Notes: generated by a model from the letters alone, not told the origin. DNA of 64,000 bases from Ypsolopha sequella (GCA_934047225.1 OW204012.1:12152001-12216000); one strand, 5' to 3'; shown: positions 11,643-22,800, counted from the first letter of the stretch. Numbers and translations are program-made.

Positions 11643-12330
11643 AGGGTTCCGTGGTCACCAACAAGGAACCCTTATAGTTTCGCCATGTCCGTCTGTCTGT
11701 CTGTCTGTCCACGGCTTAGCTTAGAGACTATAAGTACTAGAAAGCTGTAATTTGGCATGGGTATACATATTTATCACGCCAATAAAGTGGTACAGTAAAA
11801 TTTTGAAAAAGATTTTTTTTTAGGGTACCTCCACTACACGTAAAGTGGGGATGATTTTTTTTTCTCATCTATCCCATAGTGTGGGGTGTCGTTGGACAGG
11901 TAATTTAAAAATATTGGGGATGTGAGAAGACCATTTTTCGATGCAGGGTTCCGATTGCAAAATATTAAAATTAAAAGTGTTAATTTTTGTTAGAGTCAAG
12001 TGTCCCCCCCCCCCCCGCCGGCGTGACGGTTGTATTTGGAGACGTGAAAAAAATCACAGCAGTAGTATACATAACGAAATTAAAAGGAAAACTATCACAG
12101 ATAAGAAGGCTTTACAAGTTAACGAGTACAGATCGCGCCAACGCGCTACACGTAAAAGTAGGGATAATTTTTTTTTCTCGTCTATCCCCTAGTATGGGGT
12201 GTCGTTGAATAGATAATTTAAAAATATTGGGGGTGTGAGAAGACTATTTTTCGATCCAGGGTTTCGTTTGCGAAATATTAAGCTTAAAAGTGTTAATTTT
12301 TGTTAGAGTCGAGTCTTATATAGGGACAAA
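11643..12330 (+). repeat. GTTCCGT dispersed repeat, copy with internal duplication
   Basis: Begins GGGTTCCGTGGTCACCAACA, followed by CCATGTCCGTCTGTCTGTCT. The block with CTACACGTAAAGTGGGGATG through TTAATTTTTGTTAGAGTC occurs twice, at about 11832-12000 and 12147-12310, so the copy is partly tandem. A homologous copy without the duplication is at 14294. This is a common lepidopteran interspersed repeat type of unknown class. Confidence 0.7.
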
Positions 12331-12555
12331 ATTATGAAAATAATTGTTTTAACAAATACCATCTATTATGACTGGTATTGAAAAGTTTCCTATTGTACAC
12401 ATTGTAACTGATTCAATACAAGGTTAGATGCATGCTGACTTATTAGTTAATTGTTTTTTTTTAATAATTTGCAAGGTACAAAATATATTCCGTCAAAAGA
12501 AAAGTAAGAATGTAAGAATTCGTACCAAAATATTGTATTTTGTCACTTTTTATTT

Positions 12556-12736
12556 ATTTCTGTTCTTTATTTATTAAAAGTAAAACAATAAAATAGGTAC
12601 CTACTCCATATATTTCGGCCCACGTTATGATTCGACCTCTGTTCTAAATCCGTGGATTCGACCAATGACGGCTCCATACTAGCCGAAATATATCGAGTAT
12701 CAATTTTTATTGTTTCATAAATAAAGAACAAAAAAA
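12556..12736. mobile_element. Foldback element with ATATATTTCGGCC core
   Basis: Left TTCTGTTCTTTATTTATTAA and the reverse complement of the right end TTTCATAAATAAAGAACAAA match, as do the inner CCATATATTTCGGCC and AGCCGAAATATAT. It directly abuts a 5'-truncated GATG-tailed retroposon. Confidence 0.65.
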
Positions 12737-12739
12737 AAT

Positions 12740-12995
12740 TCCCCCTCGAAGTAATTCGGGGGAGAGTAAGAGGACAGCTCACAGACAAAAAACCAAGAGG
12801 CCCACCATGCCTGGGACCGATGGATGGCGGTATATCCATCCCTAATAGCCGGGCCTTATATGGAACAGACTGGTGACGGGCAGCGGCCGCCCGCCTGCCC
12901 AGCGTGTGTGAGTGTGGGCAATTCTTCCAGGATGACTGCCGGGAGTGGAGTGGAGTCCAGCAGTGGACGAACTAGGCTGATGGATGGGTGGATGG
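12740..12995 (+). mobile_element. GATG-tailed retroposon, truncated copy
   Basis: Starts within the body at CCCCCTCGAAGTAATTCGGG and ends GATGGATGGGTGGATGG. Relative to the copy at 5109 it lacks the 5' end and has lost the segment around GGTGCGAGGGTTC. Confidence 0.8.
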
Positions 12996-13419
12996 ACACA
13001 ATTTGCAAATATTGGTGACTTTTGAGTAAGTTTATTCCCTAATAAGGGCCCTAAGTTTTTGCCAATTTTGCCAATTTGACGCCAAAGATTCAGTTGCTGA
13101 CGCGTCGACCGACAAAGGCTCAGAGAGCTGAGGGGAAGAACTCGGCGTTGTCAGACAGTAGCGGCGTTAGGGTAGGGCGTGGTTGGGCGACCGCCCAGGG
13201 CGCCAGACATCAAGGGGCGCCAGCGCCCCCTCGTCAGTTTGGATCATGGGATGGCGCGGCGAGCGTAGTTGCAAATAGGTTGGGTCAGTTTCAGGCCCCC
13301 AGCTTGAAGTTAGTTTCACTTTGGGAAGAATTTCAACAGTCGCGCCCTCGTGAGTTTTGACATTATCTCAATCTAGATTGACAAACTTGGCAACTCTATC
13401 AATCGAAAATGAAATAGCA

Positions 13420-13905
13420 GAAAACATCGATTTCGGTGTCTTAATAAAGGAGTTTGCTAATAGACAGGCAAGAAAAGTAAAATTTTGTTAAATTGGCATA
13501 GATTAAATTATTTTAAGGTGTGTTAATTCGAAAACCATTTCGATATTTAGGTTTAAAAAGCCGTATTTTCGAAGTTTTGGTCTAAAAAACCTCATGATGC
13601 TGAATATTTTTACGAAAAAGCTGCAACTTCCATTTGCCCTTGTGTGACGTCACTTGATTAATGGCTGTTTAGAAATGTGTCCTTTGCTATCAAGATAAAT
13701 TTATAATAATTTGCTTCAGACTAATTTGACAGCTAGATGACAGATGAGTAGACAGACAGAGACAGACCACTTTTTTTATAAGCAATCACACATCACAATC
13801 AGTATAATGTCTAAAATTCTCAAGTGACAAGGTCATCGGACAATTCTTTAAAAAATCATAAAAAATAATGGTCAATATATATAGCAAAATAATGAAAACC
13901 ATGTC
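13420..13905 (+). repeat. Dispersed repeat, inverted copy at 26620-27060
   Basis: GGTGTGTTAATTCGAAAACC, TTTTTACGAAAAAGCTGCAA, GTGACGTCAC and AGACAGACAGAGACAGACCA match the reverse complement of 26620-27020. The similarity extends for roughly 430 bp. It lies inside a stretch bounded by GGGCGCC-rich ends (about 13155 and 14120) that may be a larger transposon. Confidence 0.75.
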
Positions 13906-14293
13906 CTCAAATGACGTAAATTCTCCGAAAAAAATTAAAAATAAAATCTTTTAAAAATTAAGCTATGGGAATTATGTTAAAATAAATGGTCATAATTGAA
14001 GATTGAAATAATCTTTCCCTTGTTTTTTTTTCCTTTTTTGCACATGAATAATTTAGGAAACAGATAGGGGGCGCCGTAGAATTCTCGCCCAGGGCTCCGT
14101 CAATGCTAAAACCGGCACTGAGCAGGTCAGACGTAGGTCCAGGTTCTGACGCGGATACCGCTGCATGAGTGGATTATGCTTCCGCGTAGCATTGCCATCC
14201 GTCCGGATAAAGCCGGACAGTGTTAGGCTTTTTGATCTCTTGTCCAACCCAATTTGACTGCGTCCGGCTCGTCCGGCTTTTGTTTGTCTTTTT

Positions 14294-14790
14294 AGGGTTC
14301 CGTAGTCAACAACAAGGAACCCTTATAGTTTCGCCATGTCCGTCTGTCTGTCTGTCTGTCTATCCACGGCTTAGCTTAGAGACTATTAGTACTGGAAAGC
14401 TGTAATTTAGCATGAATATACATATTTCTCTCGCCGACAAAGTGGTACAGTAAAATTTTGAAAAAAATTTTTTTTTAGGGTACCCCTACTACACGTAAAG
14501 TGGGGATGATTTTTTTTTCTCATCTATCCCATAGTGTGGGGTGTCGTTGGACAGGTAATTTAAAAATATTGGGGATGTGAGAAGACCATTTTTCGATGCA
14601 GGGTTCCGATTGCAAAATATTAAAATTAAAAGTGTTAATTTTTGTTAGAGTCAAGTGTCCCCCACCCCCCTGCCGGCGTGACGGTTGAAGAGCAACTTCC
14701 CAGCGGACTAGAAGTTTGGCGCGATATTATTATAGATAATGGTGCGGAAACCTCCGTGCGCGAGTCCAACTCGCACTTGGCCTGTTTTTT
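14294..14790 (+). repeat. GTTCCGT dispersed repeat, apparently complete
   Basis: Runs from AGGGTTCCGTAGTCAACAAC through the CCGTCTGTCTGTCTGTCTG microsatellite to GCGAGTCCAACTCGCACTTG GCC. The two termini are those of the family also seen at 18777-19671, so this roughly 500-bp copy defines the element ends. Confidence 0.7.
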
Positions 14791-15071
14791 ACATCTATCG
14801 TTCAGCCACGTTCAGAAACGAGCGAGCGTGACGAGACTCGCTGTCTCGCCAAGACATGCAATTTAGTTCACATACTACCTATCGTCGAATTTAATTTGAG
14901 ACATTTAACATGTGAAAAATAAAAAAGAAGTTGATTGTAGAATTAAATGAGACTTGAGGATAATTCATGATTTATATAAAAACGGCTCACCTCAATACGT
15001 GTTATGATCGGGAAAGCCGACCAGTTTCAGCAGATTTAGACTGCCTTCATCTGGGCGAGTGAAGACGTTTA

Positions 15072-15128
15072 CGCGACGACGTTACGCCTCACAATGTGTG
15101 TGTGAGTGTGAGGCGTAACGTCGTCGCG
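15072..15128. other. Perfect 22-bp hairpin
   Basis: CGCGACGACGTTACGCCTCA CA at 15072-15093 is exactly complementary to 15107-15128, separated by 13 nt (ATGTGTGTGTGAG). The right arm is followed by a GTTCGTTAAAAGT direct repeat. It may be a remnant foldback end or a structured RNA; nothing here decides. Confidence 0.8.
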
Positions 15129-15584
15129 TTCGTTAAAAGTCGTTCGTTAAAAGTGGTTCGCTAGCTTCAGTCAGGTCAGGTAAGATCAGTCCTGTCAAAA
15201 CAAACTAAGTCGTGTTACACCGAATCGACACGATTGTCTAGTAATCTACAATACCAAAACCAAATACAGTCTCATTATCTCATTATTATTTAATACATGC
15301 GCAAAATGTATGCTAGCCATAGAATTCTGCCTGAAATGCAGTAATTACTTTTGGTAATTAGTGTAAAATGCATGCTCAAATTGTGTTTTAGTGTAGATAA
15401 GAGTGGTCGTTCTAAAATCAAGTATAATATTTTTGCCTCGGTGAAAAACGTCCAAATGTCTAAGGCTGGGACAAACATGCAATGGCTTGCAGCAATAGAA
15501 GGTAACTTTCTGGATATTATTAGTTGTGAATTTTTACCTGTACGGCTAGACAGACATTTTTTACTACGATTTCTACGATGGTAT

Positions 15585-16350
15585 CGTAGCCGGATTGTGA
15601 AAAATCCGCCTTTTTCTAATTAATCAAAACAGAACACTTAACCCTTTAATGCATGACATTTTATTTTTGTATGAAATTGAAAACAAAACAGTGATAGATA
15701 AGTACCAAAAAAATATGAAAAAAATATTTAAAACATTTTTTAATGTAAAGGGGGGTTACAAACTTAAACAAGAAAAAAAAATTGTTTGCTATAATTTTTT
15801 TTTTTAAATTTTCTTTTTTGTTTAGGTACTTGTAAAGCTGAACTCTTTTTGACTTTAATATCAAAAAACTACAAAAATATTTGCAAGCAGAATATTTATT
15901 AGATTTTTTTTCCTAAAGCTCTCTTTATCAATTTTCCCGCCAAAATGCCAGGAAATACAAAAAAGAAATAAAGAAAAATAAATAAACGAATTTTAATAAA
16001 AAAAAAATTCAGAGCTATTGCCAAAGATATTTTTAGCTCATATATACAAATAATTATAATATTTCACAAAAAATATAATTATAATAAATTTACAAGCCCT
16101 TCATCTTTGATACGCAATGTATTAAAGGGTTAAATTCAAAGTTCACTCAATAGTTATTCAACAAAACTTTATTACCTATGTTTTGTGTATACTGCCACCG
16201 CAAAGTTTCCATTGGTTTTTATATATTAGAATAATTTTTTTTTTATTTAGAATTTTTGAAGTTCTAATTTACAGAAACCAATGGCAACTTTGCGATGGCA
16301 GCATACACAATACATAGGTAATACATATTTGTTGAATGACTATTGAGTAA
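15585..16350. mobile_element. GAGCGGTTTTGCAGCCGGATT-family MITE, split copy
   Basis: GCCGGATTGTGAAAAATCCG at 15589 and the stretch after 16130 (CTCAATAGTTATTCAACAAA, CTTTGCGATGGCAGCATAC) match copies at 59825 and 60267. The internal part is self-complementary (ACTGCCACCGCAAAGTTTCC versus 16270-16310). A second element sits inside at 15642-16129. Confidence 0.7.
15642..16129. mobile_element. piggyBac-like MITE flanked by TTAA
   Basis: TTAA occurs at 15638-15641 and 16130-16133. The element ends are CCCTTTAATGCAT and ATGTATTAAAGGG, near-perfect inverted repeats, giving a 488-bp body without transposase. TTAA duplication plus CCC/GGG ends is the piggyBac signature. The flanks rejoin into the surrounding MITE, as seen in the uninterrupted copy near 60300. 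Confidence 0.85.
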
Positions 16351-16429
16351 ACTTTGTTGTACTCAATATTGTTGTATTTTTGAAACATGTTGATTACCAG
16401 AAATTTTAAAACGGGTAAATAGTATATTT

Positions 16430-16576
16430 CATTACGAGTGCGGAAAGCCTGTCATTGCAAAGAGTTCCGACAAATGTCTACCCGAGCCGAGGCGCAGCCG
16501 AAGGTGAGGGTTGACCTCAGACGACAGTCGGAACAAGTTGCAATGACGGTTCCGCACGTGTACTGAACAACTATTT
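16430..16576. mobile_element. Foldback element
   Basis: ACGAGTGCGGAAAGCCTGTC at 16434 mirrors GCAATGACGGTTCCGCACGT near 16538, with inner TTGCAAAGAGTTCCGAC against GTCGGAACAAGTTGCAA. GC-rich centre (GAGCCGAGGCGCAGCCGAAG). Confidence 0.65.
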
Positions 16577-16649
16577 TTAATACAGTTGCGAAAAAATGAA
16601 GCAATTTAATAAAATAATAAAAACACAATAAACTCAACTAACTAATCAT

Positions 16650-17244
16650 TTATTTCTTATAAAAGTTATAGTTCACATATACATTGAAATTGGTACAGTT
16701 TTTTAAACTAACTGGGGAAGTTTTAGGTTGCATATTTACTGTTTGAGACAAACTATTATTAATTTCGTATGATTGTTCATGTATATTTGTCAAAGGTGTT
16801 ATACAATGGCGTTTGCTAGTTGATGGAATTGGATCTGATGAATTATCATTATCAACGAAGGTAGATGGACGAACGTTCTCTTCAGTATTGTCATGTGAAG
16901 GAGACGGACTAGACTTTAAATTAATGGATTGTGTGATTTTTTTCCTAGTTTCTAGTTTGTTGTTTAATGAATCAGTAATATAGCCTTCTGCAACTTTGTC
17001 TGACTTCCAACCTCCTAGTCTCTTTAAGGACGTCAAATTGGCTCCTGAATCTGCCAATAATGTGCCCAGTATAATACTCAGCATCTGGCAGACCAAGAAA
17101 CGTAGCTATTTCTTTTGGCATATTACCAAATTTGTTTATCCCGATTGCTTGAGCTGTACACTTCCCTTTTTGATAATTTTCGAATGCAATTATACTGAAT
17201 TTCGGTGGTGTAAATTCAAATAAAATATCGTCGAAATTACTCAT
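16650..17244 (-). pseudogene. Crypton-like tyrosine recombinase relic
   Basis: From an ATG at 17242-17244 the frame encodes NYQKGKCTAQAIGINKFG, then a short linker and YYTGH at 17062. After a frame change it continues LLADSGANLTSLKRLGGW, VAEGYITDS and a polar tail to the stop at 16650. In Crypton-type tyrosine recombinases the TGH is followed by an Arg-rich box (FRRT-A) before LL-D-G; here that box is missing, so a deletion at about 17062 removed the catalytic Arg and shifted the frame. The H-x-x-R and tail regions make the family clear; the upstream half of the enzyme and any element ends are not visible. The frame is also open upstream of the ATG to 17373. Confidence 0.75.
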
Positions 17245-17906
17245 TTTGTGCGACAAACAACTAAACTCGCAAAGAAAATTTTTGGAAAATGGCGCCAACC
17301 GTAAAAGAATATAAGCAGAGATTTTTTTTGTTTTCTTCACCCATTCTGGGTAGGCAAAGGGAACTATGCCCATACAGCCAAGTCTTCAGTAGAATTTTTT
17401 TATTGATATGAAATGAAAATGAAATTTAATGAGATTGAAATGAAATGAAACCTAACCTAACTCATTGAATCAAATCATTAAATCTGATATTGAAACAAAT
17501 TAGTAGCTTCTTTTTAGAAATATTTGCATGAATCATAAAAACTTCTATGATTTTTTTTTTGTAAACACTTCGTGGTTGGTTTTTTCTTTTTAATAGACAT
17601 TATTTTGATAGTTGGGAAAGAGAACGCACGAGTTCGGAAAAGGTAAAGAAAAAGCTCGAGTATGTAATAGCCCACATCCCGAACGCTATACGTCCCTGCA
17701 ATACGCCACTTTTTGAGCAACTGTATTAAAAAATATCTATTGGTTTAATTTTTTATTACATTTTTGCATTAGTGTACAAATATAAGAGGACAAATATTTT
17801 CGTATGTTTTCACATCAATATCGAACTCAAAAGGATAGACCGATTTGCGGTTTAATAACCATTTCTGGGAGGACCTCTTTTATACCATGTTGAATTTATT
17901 TTTAGG

Positions 17907-18010
17907 ATTCCGTACCCAAAGGGTAACCAAAGGGACCCTATTACTAAAACTCCGCTGTCCGTCTGTCTGTCCGTCTGTCACCAGGCTGGATCTCAAGAAT
18001 TTTTTTATTT
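17907..18010 (+). repeat. GTTCCGT-type repeat, 5' fragment
   Basis: AGGATTCCGTACCCAAAGGG, then CCGTCTGTCTGTCCGTCTGT and CACCAGGCTGGATCTCAAGA. This is the second common subtype of the family, truncated after about 100 bp. Confidence 0.6.
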
Positions 18011-18506
18011 GATATATGGAATGGTTGCCAAAAAATATTTAGGAGTCGGCGTTCCTTGGAATAAGTACTGGTGCCTTTGTCTTTAAGGCGATTACCATCG
18101 CCAAATTAGCAGCTCGATATTTGTCAGTACGAATATCAACGGAAACGACATTGAAATAACGTTCATATCAGCGCGCAATGCATAGTGGCTGTTACGACGC
18201 TCGCTGCGTCCTTGAAAGGGCGAAATAGCAGAAAATTATACTTTTCACTTGGACGTGATTGTTCGATTGAATAATCCTATGTTATGTTTATAGTTATCAA
18301 GTTTATCTATTTATCAAAGCATAAATGAATTCAACCGGCCAAGCCACTTAGGAGCAGTAGGAAATTCAAGCCAAAAAACACCATTTAGTTAATACATTTT
18401 TTCATGTAGAAGTTTTGGTGGTACGAAATAGAAAAATGTTGCATATGTTGTCTAAGAGCTGATTATTAATAATACATTTTTTCATTATTTTTGGTTTGGC
18501 CGTAAA

Positions 18507-18556
18507 CGAGGAGTAGGCTTTAGAAAGTACTCATTTGGCAATAGTAAGGCCCTTAA
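18507..18556 (-). mobile_element. LINE C-terminal fragment
   Basis: Reverse complement of 4329-4378 (GGGCCTTACTATTGCCAAAT), so a short piece of the same LINE family as the copy at 2672, in the opposite orientation. Confidence 0.7.
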
Positions 18557-18652
18557 GTTCAACATCTATCGTTATCGCTTTCAAATGATTCACGGTTGGC
18601 TAGAAATGAAATCACCCGATGGCTTTGAAAGCGATAGCGATAGATATTGAAG
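18557..18652. mobile_element. Short foldback MITE
   Basis: TTCAACATCTATCGTTATCG at the left and CGATAGCGATAGATATTGAA at the right are inverted repeats of about 28 bp bounding 96 bp. It abuts the LINE fragment at 18556. Confidence 0.7.
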
Positions 18653-18776
18653 TAAGACAAAAGGCCGCATGTCTTACGCTTTTGATTTACGCACCCAAAA
18701 CTTCAGTTTTTTTGCAACGTTTTTACGTAGTGAAAAAAACTTAAAACCGCATTGGAACATAGTTTTTTATCTTTTT

Positions 18777-19671
18777 AGGGTTCCGTAGTACCTAAGAGGT
18801 ACAAAAGGAACCTTATAATGAGACTCCGTTTTCCCTCCGTCCGTACGTCACAGCCTCACAACTTTAGATAAAGACATGAAATTTGGCACAAAATAGGATT
18901 AATTTGCCCACATAACACGGTGTAAAAAAATATGCAAAATTTGAAATTGTTCAAAATATTGCCAAAGCAAATTTTATTCCTTTTTATTTTAATTGTAATG
19001 TTACATAAATTTTAAAATATATAATTAAATAAATTGTAAAAAAAAAGCAAAAGTGAGAAAAACAAAAAATATTATCCTAAAAATACAGTATGGGTAACGA
19101 ATTGTAGATATTAAAAAGTTGATTGTAAAAATATATACTTTTACTCTTTTTACTGGCACTGGTTTCAAGAAATCTTTGAAAAACCACAAAAATATGTATG
19201 TCCCCCCCCTTATCTCCAAAACTGGTAGACCGAAAAATCTGAAACAATGTCGACTATAAACCATAACTGGCCAATTACAGGAAAACTATAGCAATTAAAA
19301 AAAAGTTGAGCACAAATGAGAAATATACAAAAATATGTAAAATAAATTAAAAATATTTTTATAAAAATACAATATGGATATCAAATTGTAGGTATTAAAA
19401 AGCTGATTGTAAAAATATAGATTTTGGCTGTATTTAATGGCATCTATTTCGAGAAATCCTTGAAGAATTATAAAAAAGGTATATCCTCCCCTTATCTCCA
19501 AAACTGGTGATCCTAAAAATATGAAAAAACCATGGTAATATGTGTTAACTTAAATATTACAGGAAAAATAAAGCGGTTTAGAATTGCACGAAAAAAAAAA
19601 GACAAAATTTAATTTATTATTCACAATACGGAACCCTAGGTACGCGAGTCTGACTCACACTTGGCCGGGTT
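18777..19671 (+). repeat. GTTCCGT repeat, long copy with tandem interior
   Basis: Starts AGGGTTCCGTAGTACCTAAG and ends GGAACCCTAGGTACGCGAGT ... CACTTGGCCGGGTTT. The interior holds two diverged copies of a ~250-bp block (about 19030-19240 and 19300-19530, both with CTTATCTCCAAAACTGGT). The minus-strand hydrophobic open frames here are products of this A+T-rich repeat and not genes. Confidence 0.7.
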
Positions 19672-20078
19672 TATTTTTCAATTATTGCTTTCTTTGGATC
19701 TGAAATGTGTTTTGTTGTTGTAGCGTAGCAAATTTGCTAGTGAGATTTAAATATGGTGTTCTTCGCCATTTCATCCCAATTATTAGCTTGCTCGAGCGTT
19801 TGATTGGTACGAGAACTGGTTTTGGGTTAAACTTTGTTATGAAGGATTTCTCCATGTTGATTGGTTGGGTCCAAAATGTCAAGTGACACGTAATTAAGGG
19901 TTAAGGTTGAATTTTGAATAAATGGAGATATTTTAGTTCGGTCAATTTTGTATTTAAAGGTATATTTTTTCTATGGAAGTTGGCGAGATGTCGTGCTGTC
20001 TCTGGATTCGCCGGTGATTCGTGCAGCATTAAAGGGTAGGGGATCAGAGGATCAAGCCCCAGAGGTCACGTGTTTGAA

Positions 20079-20322
20079 TATACAAGATGAATTTTTGACC
20101 ATCGTCCAAATTCATGCTGGCGGCTTGATAAGTGATCAGTATCATGGATCAATAAAAATTTTTGTGAAATTCGTAAAATGAAATTTCGACTCCCCATAGT
20201 AATTCACTCGGAACTGGAAGAGAATTACTGTATGAATTCGAAATTTAATTTTACGAATTTCACTAATCACTTATCAAGCCTCCAGTATGAATTCGGACGA
20301 TAATCAAGAAGTCACCTTGTAT
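20079..20322. mobile_element. Foldback MITE (TATACAAG...CTTGTATA)
   Basis: ATATACAAGATGAATTTTTG, ACCATCGTCCAAATTCATGC and GGCTTGATAAGTGAT at the left are mirrored at 20265-20322. A right-end fragment lies at 42350-42400. Inner arms GTGAAATTCGTAAAATGAAA are also inverted. Confidence 0.7.
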
Positions 20323-20721
20323 ATTTTTTACCTGTTCGTTTTGATGGTTTTATCCTTATTTTCTGGATGTTTCGCCGTTGCTGCGGCGAGCGTCTATATT
20401 TTGGGATTGGTTGGGTATAATTCAAAAATGAATTAATTGGTGAGCTTTTTATTTTCTAAAAATGTAAATAATTGGAAGAGATTTCCAATGATCAGGAAAT
20501 AATATTTTCAAATTCAAATAGATTATTTTGCAAAGCAGGTATAAATATATACACTTTTTACACCACAATACCATATTTTCTATACTATACCAGGATTTTT
20601 ATAAATTTTATATTTGATTTGGCGTTTTGGTGGCTGATTTCCCTTGGAACTTGGACAAACCAATACGTGCATACTTTCCTTCGACCAAAATAATGGCGTC
20701 ACTTCCTCAGAACATGTATTT

Positions 20722-21312
20722 ACTAGCGACCCGCCCCGGCTTCGCACGGGTGCAATGCTGATACTAAATATACTACATTTCTTTATATACAACATTCACA
20801 GTTTTTTTTGTCAAACGTTGAAAGTTTGACCCTGACATGCTGTAAAGGGCCATATTGATCTATATTAAATTTAAATGAATAAGGATGCTGTATTGCTTAA
20901 AATCGCTTCGTAAATAAGCCATAATTTCTCGTAAAAATTAAAGGATAAAAAATGGTTATTGTGGGTTATCCCTAAGAGATAGACATATACCATTTTGCAC
21001 TTTTTTGTAGACCTTTTTAAGGTGTACAATACTGTAATACATTATTTTGATCTATCTCGTAGGGTTCAGCCGGCGTTTGCAATGTAAGCGCAAAAAATGT
21101 GCTTACTTACGACATCACATTAGGAACCTCTAAAATTATCAGTGTTTCTCTACCATATTATGCATGAATTATACATATAAACCTTTCTCTTGAATCACTC
21201 TATCTATTAAAAAAAAACAGCATCAAAATCCGTTGTGTAGTTTTAAAGATCTAAGCATACATAGGGACAGACAGACAGCGGGAAGCGACTTGGTGTTATA
21301 CTATGTAGTGAT
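20722..21312 (+). mobile_element. Helitron-like non-autonomous repeat
   Basis: Begins TACTAGCGACCCGCCCCGGC TTCGCACGGG and ends GACAGACAGCGGGAAGCGAC ... ACTATGTAGTGATG. A reversed copy is at 55970-56825. Insects carry many such elements reading GACCCGCCCCGGCTTCGCAC; I classify it as Helitron-like with reservation because no inverted repeats or target duplication are evident. Confidence 0.55.
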
Positions 21313-21559
21313 GTTTCTGGCCACCATATTTTCTTTTTGTTCAAACTAGAACATTTCGTCGGGATCTCATAATACAGGCGAGGTCTGATATTTTTAAGCG
21401 AATGCTTCTTTGGTATCTGGTCTCGTATGGCCATGGGCACAATTTTAGAACTTTTCCGTCACGTCCATGATCGACTTCAGGAGAGAATTCTACAGATCGA
21501 GGTATTTACGTATTTAGTGCTTGACAATAAGAGTATTTTGTTTATAACTAAACACCATT

Positions 21560-21699
21560 TACTTGAACAAAATATGCAGTTTAATGTCAATAATTTTAGT
21601 GTTCTTTGCTGCTACAATAGATTAACGATACAAAAAGATGGCTTTATGATTCTCGTCAAAAATAATATAAAGGCAAAAGAAAGAAAAGACGTCGTATAA
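21560..21699 (+). pseudogene. Possible LINE endonuclease fragment
   Basis: The frame encodes NFSVLCCYNRLTIQKDGFMI followed by LVKNNIKAKE, which resembles the Y-C-R-x-x-x-GG-x-x-I-V-K region of LINE apurinic endonucleases. It is short, and it could belong to the same broken copy as 24138-24370. Confidence 0.4.
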
Positions 21700-21899
21700 C
21701 CTTTGATTAATTTAGTGAAGATGCGGTATAACCACAACGCGGTTGGATCCACAAATACAGGTCCAGCGGGCCTATCTTTGTTTAGTAGTATTCCAGGCGG
21801 CGTTTGTATGCACGTGTTTGAAAACACCTTTACCTGTGCTATAAAATCCAGAAAAAACCTGCAGATATGCCTTCGTATGCATATTTTTATTTTATAACA

Positions 21900-22586
21900 A
21901 ATTTCATGGAATCACCTTCCACTCGAAAGTATACCAAAACCAGAAAATTTCCTTAAAACTTAAAATACTTTCTGTTTGTTTTGTTTACACTTCGCCATTT
22001 GCAGAAAAGGACGGTGATATTTGTACACGACGCATAGAATAAGTTAAATTGATTTGTATATACTAGGCTAAGAAAACAAATAATAAATAATATACAACCT
22101 AGTAGACTAAGTTAGATAATAAGATTAATTTACAAAATGACTGGCATTCCAAAGTAGTTTACTAATAATTAAAGCGCCCTCTCTAGAAAGAGTGAGAGCA
22201 TAGCAATAGTTGCTATTCATAGTTGTTGTGTCTCTCTCTTCTTGATTGTGCAACTCGTTTACACTTAGGGAAAATTTCTGGGTATTTTCCATCGACATAT
22301 GTAAATTTATAATAGTTATGTTATAGCACTTGAAATTAAAGCTCTTCCCCCTCACTTCATTCCCCTCAGACGATCATATCGCTATTATACGCACACAATA
22401 AAATAGATTAGAATAGGATAAAAATAGGGCCAATTTCAAGGGAATTATTCCAGTTCCAGTTCAGTTCCAGCTAATAAATCAAGACCAGTAATAGTTATAC
22501 CAGTGTAGTGCAGTAGTGACAGTACCTATATATATATATAGGAATATATATAGTAATATCTATGAGCCGGAACCTATGCTCAAAAG
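21900..22586. other. No gene seen
   Basis: AT-rich. 22500-22560 holds a TATATATATATAGGAATATATATAG microsatellite-like stretch and repeated CCAGTTCCAGTTCAGTTCCAG. No exon with family similarity. Confidence 0.4.
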
Positions 22587-22800
22587 CAGTGAAATAGTGC
22601 ACCTAGGAATTGCAGTGCCAATAGGAATCTAGGATTGCATGCACATAGGAGTGCAGTGAAATAGTGCATTTAGAAAATGCAGCTTTAGTGCACCTAGGCA
22701 TTCAGTGAGGTACTGCATTTAGGAAATGCAGTTAGTGCATCTAGGGTTTCAGTGAGATACTGCATTTAGGAAATGCAGTTTTGTGCGACTAGGTAGAAAC
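22587..22800 (+). repeat. ~48-bp tandem repeat, four diverged units
   Basis: Units start at 22587, 22654, 22703 and 22750, each beginning CAGTGARRTAnTGCA and carrying TTTAGGAAATGCAG and GTGCAnCTAGG. The last three have periods of 49 and 47 bp. No coding frame is conserved. Confidence 0.7.

Noticed and set aside
13076..13360. 94-codon GC-rich plus-strand open frame
   Set aside because: It lies in a GGGCGCC-rich repeat end that partly mirrors 14060-14120 and has no family motif; the frame is explained by GC content.
13155..14120. Possible hAT element with CAGTAGCGGC / GCCGGCACTG ends
   Set aside because: The ends are only loosely complementary and the 8-bp flanks (TTGTCAGA and AGCAGGTC) do not match, so I do not call boundaries.
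19025..19501. Two hydrophobic minus-strand open frames that resemble each other
   Set aside because: They are the two copies of a tandem block inside a GTTCCGT dispersed repeat; similarity comes from the repeat, not from a gene family.
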